Shown here: positions 1-6,044 of the stretch, piece by piece
How positions within the stretch are numbered: position 1 is the stretch's first letter
Layout of the letters: each line of letters starts with the position of its first letter
Origin: Ignavibacteria bacterium
Lineage (GTDB): Bacteria > Bacteroidota > Ignavibacteria > UBA10030 > SZUA-254
Assembly (NCBI GenBank): GCA_005877655.1
Contig: VBOC01000133.1
Location: forward strand, 1 to 6,148
Reading direction: 5' to 3'
Length of the DNA stretch: 6,148 nt
Program-made: the position numbers and the translations under genes
The notes under the pieces: model-generated
The model's database searches: none
The model's input: only the letters and a program-made list of their open reading frames with translations
What the model was told of the DNA's origin: nothing

Positions 1-1
1 C

Positions 2-766
2 CACGTCACGCACGGATCGACGAATATGACCGAGGCGATATCGCGGTCCTGCAATGTCTATTTTTATCAGCTCATGCTGAAAACCGGATTTGAATCCTGG
101 ACGCGTTACGGGGAAGAATTCGGTTTCGGATCCGCAACGGGCATCGACATCCTGGAAGAGACATCGGGATTGCTCCCCAGTGAAGAGTATTTCAACCGGA
201 TCTATGGAGAGCGCAAGTGGACAAAAGGATATCTTGTCAGCCTCGCGATCGGGCAGGGCGAGGTCGGCGTCTCCCCGCTCCAGATGGCTTGCTACGCCGC
301 AACACTCGGCAACGAAGGGTTTTACCACACTCCACACGTCGTCGAGAGGATCCGGGACAGAGAGACCGGCGAAGTCCGGGCCGTACCGGTTGAGACGCGA
401 AAAGTCGATCTCTCGGATCAGACGTGGAAGATCATTCATGACGGGATGTATGGGTGCGTCAACGGTGAAGGCGGCACCGGATTGGCGGCGCGCGTGGCCG
501 GGATTAAGGTCGCGGGAAAGACCGGAACGGCACAGAATCCGCACGGCGAGGATCACGCCTGGTTCATCGGCTATGCCCCGCTCGATCATCCGAAAATTGC
601 GATCTGCGTCCTCGTTGAAAATGCGGGCTTTGGAGGATCAATCTCCGCCCCCATCGCGGGCATGTGCATCGAACAGTATCTCTACGGAAAGCTGATCCGG
701 AAGCAGCGAAGCGCTCCGTCGCTTATCGCCGCAAAGCCGAACCAGCCCCAGACTGATTCACACTGA
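2..766 (+). CDS. mrdA: Penicillin-binding protein 2, C-terminal part (peptidoglycan transpeptidase), 5' truncated by window
   Basis: This is the DD-transpeptidase that cross-links peptidoglycan during cell elongation, anchored in the inner membrane and acting in the periplasm with RodA. The frame is open from base 2, before the first ATG at 26, and the upstream codons (HGSTN) already match the family, so the gene enters from outside the window. About 254 codons are visible; full-length PBP2 is usually 600-650 residues, so the membrane anchor, the dimerisation region and the SxxK serine motif are missing here. Visible motifs are SCN (bases 47-55), the SxN element of the transpeptidase site, and KTGTAQ starting at base 518, the KTG element. 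The sequences GIGQG-like (AIGQGEVGVSPLQM) and WFIGYAP are also typical. The C-terminus ends in a short basic and proline-containing tail. The stop lies one base before the rodA start, indicating co-transcription and probable translational coupling. The call is secure; the symbol follows from the rodA neighbour. Confidence 0.95.
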   Translation, partial: HVTHGSTNMTEAISRSCNVYFYQLMLKTGFESWTRYGEEFGFGSATGIDILEETSGLLPSEEYFNRIYGERKWTKGYLVSLAIGQGEVGVSPLQMACYAATLGNEGFYHTPHVVERIRDRETGEVRAVPVETRKVDLSDQTWKIIHDGMYGCVNGEGGTGLAARVAGIKVAGKTGTAQNPHGEDHAWFIGYAPLDHPKIAICVLVENAGFGGSISAPIAGMCIEQYLYGKLIRKQRSAPSLIAAKPNQPQTDSH

Positions 767-767
767 T

Positions 768-1985
768 ATGGATAGCTGGTTCAAAGAACATATTGACTTT
801 CCGACGCTCGGGATCGTTTCCGCGCTCCTCCTGATCGGAATCGCCTCGGTGTACAGCGCAACGTACGACGCCGAAGCCGCCGTTTTTTTCCACAGACAAA
901 TCATCTGGGCCGGGATCAGTTTCCTTCTCATGCTCTCGATCATGCTGACACCGTTCCGGATCGTGCAGTTGTTGTCATACCCTCTGTACGGCGCGTCCAT
1001 CGTTGTTCTGATGACGGTCCTCGCGATCGGGAAAGCGGTGGCGGGATCAAAGAGCTGGTTTGGGATCGGGGGACTCGGCCTGCAGCCTTCTGAGATCGTG
1101 AAGGTAACAACAATACTCGCCCTCGCCTCCTACCTTTCTCAGCGGCATGTGAGCCTCCGGCGCTTTCAGGATATTGTGGTCACATTCGCAATCGTCCTTA
1201 TTCCGGTTGGATTGATCCTGCTGCAGCCCGATATGGGCACCGCGATCATCTATCTCGGCATTCTGCTGGCCATCGTCTACTGGGCGGGCGCATCGAATTT
1301 CCTCGTCATGGCCCTCCTCGCCCCGGTCGCAGCGGCCATCGCCAGCCTGTTCGGGACAACTGCGTTTGTCGCGGTTCTGGTGTTGACAATAGTCGTTCTG
1401 TTCTTCATCCACGAGAACCGGCTAGCCTCGGCGACAGTTTTTTCCGGAACCGTGCTGGTCGGAGTCTCGGTGCAGTTTATCTTCGGAAAACTCGCCCATT
1501 ACCAGCAGAAGCGCATTCTTACCTTTCTGAATCCCGAGGCGGATCCGCTGGGCGCCGGCTATAATGTCATCCAGTCGAAGATCGCCATCGGATCGGGGGG
1601 ACTGCTCGGGAAGGGGTACCTGCAGGGGTCTCAAACGCAATTGAATTTCCTCCCTGCGCAATGGACCGATTTCATCTACTGCGTACCCGCGGAGGAATTT
1701 GGATTTCTCGGCGCATTTCTCATTCTCACCCTGCTCACCCTCCTGCTCCTCAGGGGCGTTCACACCGCTTCGGTGGTCAAGAGCCGATATGCAAGCGTCG
1801 TCTCGATCGGCGTCGTCGGGGCATTCATGATCCATACGCTGATCAACATCGGAATGGCCACCGGAGTCATGCCGGTGATCGGCGTCCCCCTGCCCTTCCT
1901 CAGCTACGGGGGGTCAAATCTCCTGACAAATATGATCATGGCCGGTTTGCTCCTGAACATGTACACGAACAGGAAAGAATATTGA
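768..1985 (+). CDS. rodA: RodA, SEDS-family peptidoglycan glycosyltransferase
   Basis: RodA polymerises lipid II into glycan strands in the inner membrane as the partner of PBP2 in the rod/elongasome complex. The 405-residue protein is very hydrophobic, with roughly 12 likely membrane helices by eye. SEDS motifs are all present: QPSE at 106-109, QPDMGT at 153-158, NPEADPLGAGY at 255-265 followed by IQSKIAIGSGG, and TDF at 300-302. D301 aligns with the essential Asp262 of E. coli RodA. The C-terminal signature GVPLPFLSYGG is at 372-382. E. coli RodA has 370 residues; the excess lies mostly between QPDMGT and YQQKR (about 91 residues against about 48), enough for two extra helices. The ATG at 768 is chosen because it follows the mrdA stop by one base and gives a normal N-terminus; no Shine-Dalgarno is visible, consistent with coupling to upstream translation. 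FtsW is the main alternative, but the PBP2 neighbour and the SKIAIGSGG/QTQLNFLP region favour RodA. Confidence 0.96.
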   Translation: MDSWFKEHIDFPTLGIVSALLLIGIASVYSATYDAEAAVFFHRQIIWAGISFLLMLSIMLTPFRIVQLLSYPLYGASIVVLMTVLAIGKAVAGSKSWFGIGGLGLQPSEIVKVTTILALASYLSQRHVSLRRFQDIVVTFAIVLIPVGLILLQPDMGTAIIYLGILLAIVYWAGASNFLVMALLAPVAAAIASLFGTTAFVAVLVLTIVVLFFIHENRLASATVFSGTVLVGVSVQFIFGKLAHYQQKRILTFLNPEADPLGAGYNVIQSKIAIGSGGLLGKGYLQGSQTQLNFLPAQWTDFIYCVPAEEFGFLGAFLILTLLTLLLLRGVHTASVVKSRYASVVSIGVVGAFMIHTLINIGMATGVMPVIGVPLPFLSYGGSNLLTNMIMAGLLLNMYTNRKEY

Positions 1986-2023
1986 TAGACCGCAAGTTCA
2001 TCGACCCACTCTGATCAAACCAC

Positions 2024-4450
2024 ATGGCCAAGAAGTTCAAGGAAATCCCCGCGAACCAGCTCCGATGGCACTGCGACCCTGACCGCATCCGCGTGAAGAC
2101 CACGGATGATGCCAAAGCCTCGAAAGAAATCATCGGCCAGGAGCGGGCCCTTCGCGCGCTGCGGCTCGGACTCGAGATGAAATATCCCGGCTACAACGTC
2201 TTCGTGACGGGATTTTCCGGGACCGGGCGAATGACGACCATCAAGCGCCTGCTCTCGGAATTTGAAGGAAAACCGGTGGCGCTGAAAGACCGGTGTTATG
2301 TCCACAATTTCAAGAATAACGACCAACCGATCCTGATCACGCTGCCGGTGGGGGAGGGGATCAAGTTTCGCGAGAGCATGACCGATCTCGTCCAGGACCT
2401 CGCGAAGAATATTCCCGCCGCCTTCGAACGGAAGCGCTACAAAGAAGAGCGGAAGCGGATGATGGAGCACTTCCAGGAGCGCCAGCACAGCGTCTTGAGC
2501 GATTTCGAAAAAAAGGTGAAGGAGAAGGGGTTTGAAGTCATTCAAACCCAGGTCGGGACCGCCCTGAGGCCCGATGTCACTCCGGTTGTGAACGGCCAGC
2601 CGGTCAGCTTCGAACAGCTCGAGGCGCTCGTCGGCCAGGGGCAGGTGACGAAGGAACAGGTCGAGCAGATGACGAAGGATCGCGCCGCCCTCGAGAGCCA
2701 GATGGAGCTCGTCCTTCGCGAACTTCGGAATATCGAACGCAAGTTGAAAGAATCGTTAAACGAGACAGCGGAGCGATTTATCCTGCCTCTCGTCAAGGAA
2801 GCCATCGAAGAGATCCGCGAACGGTATCCGGACGAAAAGGTCCAGCACTACCTCGACGGGGTGCAGCGCCACATCATGCAGGATCTGAATCGCTTCAGGC
2901 CCCCGGAGGAGCCGCAGACGCCGATGATGGGATTTCCCGGCGGAGCCCAGGAGATCGACACCTATCTCGAGTATCAGGTGAACGTCGTTGTCGACAACTC
3001 CGAAACCAAGGGGGTTCCCATCATCATCGAGACAAACCCGCGGTTCCGGAACATTTTCGGAACCATCGAACGCGAGGTGGACAGGAACGGCGTGTGGAGG
3101 ACGGACTTCACGCTGATCAAGCCCGGATCGCTGCTCAAGGCGGATGGAGGGTATCTCGTGATCAATGCGCTTGATGCCCTGATGGAACAGGGGGTCTGGC
3201 AAAATCTCAAGCGGACGCTGCGCAACGGCCTGCTCGAGATCCAGCCGGTTGAAACCGGATTGTTCGGGGCGAGCTCGGCATTTAAACCCGAGCCGATCGA
3301 GATCGACGTGAAGGTCGTGATGCTCGGCGATGCTTATATCTACTTTCTCCTCTACGAGCAGGACGATGACTTCAAGAAGATTTTCAAGGTGCGGGCGGAT
3401 TTTGACACCGAGATGCCGCAGATTCCGGCGTCGATCGAACGGTACATTTCCTTCATGAAAATGATCTGCGACGACGAAAAGTTGAGGCCCTTCGACCGTT
3501 CAGGGATCGCTGCGGTGACGGAATACGGCGTCCGGCTGGCCGGACGGCAAAACAAGATCTCGACGCGATTTAATCTTATCGCCGACATCCTCCGCGAGTC
3601 GAATTACTGGGCGGCCCAGGAGAGTAAGCCGATCGTGACGCACAAGCACGTCCGGAAGGCGATCGACGAACGGATCGAGCGGATCCGGCTCGCGGAAGAG
3701 AAGCTCCAGGAGATGATCCTCGACGGCACGATCATGATCGACTCCTCGGACGCCGTTGTCGGGCAGGTGAACGGCCTGACAATCTATGATATGCGGGAAT
3801 ATGCCTTCAGTATTCCTTCGAGGATTACGGCGAAGACATCGATCGGCCGGCGGGGGATTATCAATATCGAGCGCGAAGCCGGAATGAGCGGTCCGAGCCA
3901 TAGCAAGGGTGTCATGATCATCAGCGGCTACCTGCACGGCATGTACGCGCAGCGCACACCGCTCACCATGAACGCCAGCATCACCTTCGAGCAGTCCTAT
4001 GGCGGAATCGACGGCGACAGCGCCTCGTCGACGGAGATCTATGCGATTCTTTCGAGTCTCGCAAATGCTCCGCTCCGGCAGGACATCGCGGTCACGGGAT
4101 CGGTCAATCAGAAGGGTGAGATCCAGCCGATCGGAGGCGTCAATCAGAAAATCGAGGGCTTTTTCAATATCTGCAATGCCCGCGGCCTGACGGGAAAGCA
4201 GGGCGTCATCATTCCCAGGCAGAACGAGAAGGATCTCATGCTGCGCCATGAAGTAATCGACGCCGTCCGCCGCGGCAAATTCCACGTTTATTCCATCGGC
4301 AGCGTCGATGAGGGGCTGGAAATTCTCACCGGCCTTCGCGCCGGGAAGCTTTCGAAGCAGGGATCGTTCGAACGCGGAACGGTGCACGATCTCGTCGACA
4401 GGAAACTTACCGAGTTTGCGGGGCACTGGAAGGAACTGTCCCAGGACTAA
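2024..4450 (+). CDS. Lon-family protease with degenerate AAA domain (AAA_32 / LonC-like)
   Basis: This is an 808-residue cytoplasmic serine protease of the Lon family, expected to remove damaged or unfolded proteins. An N-terminal AAA_32-type domain spans roughly residues 20-545 and a Lon proteolytic domain roughly 570-770. The catalytic dyad is S666 (in GDSAS) and K709 (in GVNQK), 43 residues apart, the same spacing as S679/K722 in E. coli Lon. The nucleotide site is atypical: the P-loop at 63-71 reads GFSGTGRMT, with Arg where Walker A Lys is expected, and the Walker B-like segment (GGYLVINALDAL, 375-386) lacks the Asp-Glu pair. A long charged helical insert (about 133-290) is likely coiled coil or the helical domain of this family. 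There is no classical Lon N-terminal substrate domain. LonC from Meiothermus is a known relative with a degenerate ATPase that acts without ATP; whether this protein does so is inference. The ATG at 2024 lies 38 bases after rodA; no Shine-Dalgarno is evident. Confidence 0.92.
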   Translation: MAKKFKEIPANQLRWHCDPDRIRVKTTDDAKASKEIIGQERALRALRLGLEMKYPGYNVFVTGFSGTGRMTTIKRLLSEFEGKPVALKDRCYVHNFKNNDQPILITLPVGEGIKFRESMTDLVQDLAKNIPAAFERKRYKEERKRMMEHFQERQHSVLSDFEKKVKEKGFEVIQTQVGTALRPDVTPVVNGQPVSFEQLEALVGQGQVTKEQVEQMTKDRAALESQMELVLRELRNIERKLKESLNETAERFILPLVKEAIEEIRERYPDEKVQHYLDGVQRHIMQDLNRFRPPEEPQTPMMGFPGGAQEIDTYLEYQVNVVVDNSETKGVPIIIETNPRFRNIFGTIEREVDRNGVWRTDFTLIKPGSLLKADGGYLVINALDALMEQGVWQNLKRTLRNGLLEIQPVETGLFGASSAFKPEPIEIDVKVVMLGDAYIYFLLYEQDDDFKKIFKVRADFDTEMPQIPASIERYISFMKMICDDEKLRPFDRSGIAAVTEYGVRLAGRQNKISTRFNLIADILRESNYWAAQESKPIVTHKHVRKAIDERIERIRLAEEKLQEMILDGTIMIDSSDAVVGQVNGLTIYDMREYAFSIPSRITAKTSIGRRGIINIEREAGMSGPSHSKGVMIISGYLHGMYAQRTPLTMNASITFEQSYGGIDGDSASSTEIYAILSSLANAPLRQDIAVTGSVNQKGEIQPIGGVNQKIEGFFNICNARGLTGKQGVIIPRQNEKDLMLRHEVIDAVRRGKFHVYSIGSVDEGLEILTGLRAGKLSKQGSFERGTVHDLVDRKLTEFAGHWKELSQD

Positions 4451-4516
4451 CCACTGATCTGAACTCCCGACCGAGAGTCGCAATACCCTCTGGCGGAACC
4501 AACTAGGTAGTTCTCT

Positions 4517-4544
4517 TTGATTTTCCCCGTCGATTCATTATATT
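4517..4544 (+). promoter_or_regulatory. Candidate sigma70-type promoter
   Basis: TTGATT (4517-4522) is followed after 16 bases by TATATT (4539-4544). These match the -35 and -10 consensus at four and five of six positions. The expected transcription start is near 4551-4552, just before the first hairpin of the leader. It lies 66 bases after the Lon-like gene stop and would drive the short structured RNA and/or the NYN gene. The call rests on sequence only. Confidence 0.5.
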
Positions 4545-4559
4545 CTCTATCATCCCTTT

Positions 4560-4579
4560 GAGCTTTCGCAAGAAAGCTC
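4560..4579 (+). other. Perfect RNA hairpin with GCAA tetraloop in the leader
   Basis: GAGCTTTC (4560-4567) and GAAAGCTC (4572-4579) are perfect inverse complements around a GCAA loop (4568-4571). This gives an 8-bp stem capped by a stable GNRA tetraloop. It is not followed by a T-run, so it is not itself an intrinsic terminator. It starts about 9 bases after the predicted transcription start and ends six bases before the terminator stem. Its right arm (GAAAGC, 4572-4577) could alternatively pair with GCTTTC (4591-4596) in the terminator, which suggests a regulatory or protective role; that role is inferred. Confidence 0.65.
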
Positions 4580-4585
4580 ATTGGC

Positions 4586-4621
4586 CCCCCGCTTTCCCCT
4601 GGAAATCGGGGGTTTTTTTTT
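4586..4621 (+). terminator. Rho-independent terminator
   Basis: The left arm 4586-4597 (CCCCCGCTTTCC) pairs with the right arm 4601-4612 (GGAAATCGGGGG) across a CCT loop. This is a 12-position stem with one mismatch (C4592 against T4606), followed immediately by nine T residues (4613-4621). No A-run precedes the left arm, so it is oriented for + strand transcription. It would end any transcript from the mrdA-rodA-Lon operon and also any transcript starting at the 4517-4544 promoter, so the downstream NYN gene lies behind it. Confidence 0.85.
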
Positions 4622-4630
4622 ACTTACCCT

Positions 4631-4636
4631 GGAGGG
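4631..4636 (+). promoter_or_regulatory. Strong Shine-Dalgarno site that fixes the NYN gene start
   Basis: GGAGGG ends five bases before the ATG at 4642. It decides the start over an upstream in-frame TTG at 4558, whose extension would be translated from the hairpin and terminator and has no ribosome binding site. The strong site contrasts with the absence of any such site before rodA, the Lon-like gene and dcd. Confidence 0.75.
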
Positions 4637-4641
4637 TATTC

Positions 4642-5247
4642 ATGCCCAGAATAATTGCTCTGGTTGATGGCTTCAATCTTTATCATTCCTTGCAAGAAAA
4701 TCCAAAATACCACAAGTACAAATGGTTAAACGTAGACAAACTTCTCAGGACATACTTTCCGGTAGGTCTCGAAAAAATATACTATTTCACTTCCATCACT
4801 CCTTGGGACGCCGATAAAGTGGCTCGCCATAAAGTCTTTATCAGAGCATTGGAATCAACGGGAATCGAACTCGTCTATGGAAAGTTCAAAGACAGACACC
4901 GTACGTGCCCAAATTGCAAGTAAACCTACAAATCAAGGGAAGAAAAACAGACGGATGTTAGCATCGCTCTCACTCTTTTCCGCTTAGCATACGAGAAAAG
5001 ATATGACGAAGCCATCTTAGTCACTGGTGATAGCGACCAATTACCCTCATTAAAAGAAGTCCATAAATGTTTTCCGGGATTACGGCTCGGAGTCGTCTTA
5101 CCCATGGGACGGGAAGCGCTTGAGCTCAAAGTCGAATCAGATTTCTACTTGCGGATCAAAGAGAGGGTCATCGCAAAATGTCTTTTCGATCGGCAACTTA
5201 GAATGGCGGATGGAACCTTTTTAGATTGCCCGACAGCATGGCGATAG
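4642..5247 (+). pseudogene. NYN-domain (PIN-like, LabA/DUF88-type) putative RNase, interrupted by an in-frame TAA
   Basis: NYN proteins are PIN-fold, metal-dependent nucleases, usually RNases. Read as one frame, 202 codons run from ATG 4642 to TAG 5245-5247, with a single in-frame stop, TAA 4921-4923, at codon 94. The first part carries IIALVDGFNLYHSL (candidate metal ligand D9, with N12) and a CPNC pair at 89-92. Directly after the stop the same frame continues with the family pattern EEKQTDV (D105), then VTGDSDQLPSL (D130, D132), and a normal C-terminal region ending near DGTFLDCPTAWR. The two halves together make a full-length family member, so no frameshift is needed. The truncated 93-residue product would lack D105, D130 and D132 and should be inactive. 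No good start codon with a ribosome site is seen for the second half. The gene is AT-rich compared with its neighbours, suggesting separate acquisition. A sequencing error or a recent nonsense mutation are the likeliest explanations; partner or substrate is unknown. Confidence 0.85.
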
Positions 5248-5333
5248 CCTCATTTCAAGACCAAGAAAAATGGGCCTTATCGATTTTATGACGAAGACAC
5301 AGAGCTATGGACAGTACCCGCCCCCTTGATTTG

Positions 5334-5361
5334 TTGCATCTCGGCCGGATTTTACTAAATT
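5334..5361 (+). promoter_or_regulatory. Weak promoter candidate for dcd
   Basis: TTGCAT (5334-5339), a 16-base spacer and TAAATT (5356-5361) lie 52 bases before the dcd ATG. The -10 element matches four of six consensus positions and resembles the TATATT of the promoter before the NYN gene; the -35 is poor. A TTGATT at 5326-5331 is an alternative but gives too long a spacer. The rest of 5248-5413 shows no gene, hairpin or terminator that I can support. Confidence 0.3.
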
Positions 5362-5413
5362 ACGGTTGCGTTTTGCCCCGTTCATCTGCCCAATCTTACG
5401 ACTCTAAACCCGG

Positions 5414-5953
5414 ATGATCCTTACGGATACGGAAATCCTAGCCGAGATGAGGATGGGATCGGTTGTCATCAAACCGTTCGATCGCAGGTTTCTGGGTTCA
5501 AACAGCTACGATGTCCACCTTGGCGATTGGCTTGCCATGTACCGGGACGAGATCCTCGACGCCCGGAGGCACAACCGCGTTTCGTATTTCAGGATTCCGA
5601 AAGAGGGCTTGATCCTTGTACCGAGCAAATTGTATCTCGGTGTGACGAAGGAATATACCGAGACTCACCGGCACGTTCCGTTCCTCGAAGGAAAGAGCAG
5701 CATCGGACGCCTGGGAATCGATATTCATGCAACTGCCGGAAAAGGCGACATCGGATTTTGTAACACCTGGACGCTCGAGATCTCGGTCCGCCAGCCGGTC
5801 CGCATCTATGCCCGCATGCCGATCGGCCAATTAATTTACTTTCGGGTGAGCGGAGATGTGGCGGTGCCGTATAACAAGAAGAAGACGGCGAAGTACAACC
5901 GGCGCACGGTCAAGCCGGTCGAATCGATGATGTGGAAAAACTTTGAGACATAG
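5414..5953 (+). CDS. dcd: dCTP deaminase (possibly with dUTPase activity)
   Basis: This cytoplasmic enzyme deaminates dCTP to dUTP, supplying dUMP for thymidylate synthesis. The 179-residue length is normal for the family. The N-terminus has the dCTP deaminase pattern MILTDTEIL, then IKPFDRRFLGSNSYDVHLG. The active-site region is GKSSIGRLGIDIHATAGKG (93-111): S95 and R99 align with S111 and R115 of E. coli Dcd. E122 in TLEIS aligns with the catalytic Glu138. MPIGQLIYF (135-143) and the C-terminal KYNRRTVKPVESMMW segment complete the fold. The nucleotide-proximal loop reads AGKGDIGF, unlike E. coli (AHRIDPG) or the bifunctional archaeal form (AGWID), so monofunctional or bifunctional activity cannot be decided from sequence. 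The ATG at 5414 fits the family start; no Shine-Dalgarno is visible. It is the first intact gene after the interrupted NYN gene and probably has its own promoter. Confidence 0.95.
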   Translation: MILTDTEILAEMRMGSVVIKPFDRRFLGSNSYDVHLGDWLAMYRDEILDARRHNRVSYFRIPKEGLILVPSKLYLGVTKEYTETHRHVPFLEGKSSIGRLGIDIHATAGKGDIGFCNTWTLEISVRQPVRIYARMPIGQLIYFRVSGDVAVPYNKKKTAKYNRRTVKPVESMMWKNFET

Positions 5954-6030
5954 GGATCCAGATCACACATGATCGGGCCCGAGCGCACAACAATTCTCTG
6001 CTCTTACACGTTCATTTCACTTGGTCAATA

Positions 6031-6036
6031 GAGGAG
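6031..6036 (+). promoter_or_regulatory. Shine-Dalgarno site for the exported protein
   Basis: GAGGAG ends eight bases before the ATG at 6045, which supports that start. No clear promoter was found between dcd and this site, a gap of 91 bases. A 10-base palindrome (TCGGGCCCGA, 5973-5982) lies in the gap without a T-run. Confidence 0.7.
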
Positions 6037-6044
6037 TGCAGATC

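Noticed and set aside
90..695. A 201-codon open frame in another + frame inside mrdA
   Set aside because: It overlaps the conserved SCN and KTGTAQ motifs of the real frame; its Arg/Ser-rich translation is typical of an off-frame shadow.
1047..1835. Two minus-strand open frames opposite rodA
   Set aside because: They overlap confirmed SEDS motifs, have low-complexity charged translations and no family likeness.
3500..4483. A 327-codon open frame on the minus strand opposite the Lon-like gene
   Set aside because: It lies wholly opposite a strongly conserved coding region, has no recognisable family, and long antisense frames are expected in GC-rich genes.
4558..4641. In-frame upstream TTG start extending the NYN protein by 28 residues
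   Set aside because: The extension would be translated from the hairpin and terminator, has no ribosome site, and the family starts at the MPRIIALVDGFN segment behind GGAGGG.
4924..4983. Frameshift as the cause of the NYN interruption
   Set aside because: Codons after TAA 4921-4923 continue the conserved protein in the same frame, so a point stop is sufficient.
5973..5982. TCGGGCCCGA palindrome after dcd as a terminator or operator
   Set aside because: It is only 10 bases, has no room for a loop, no T-run follows, and it is not repeated in the window.
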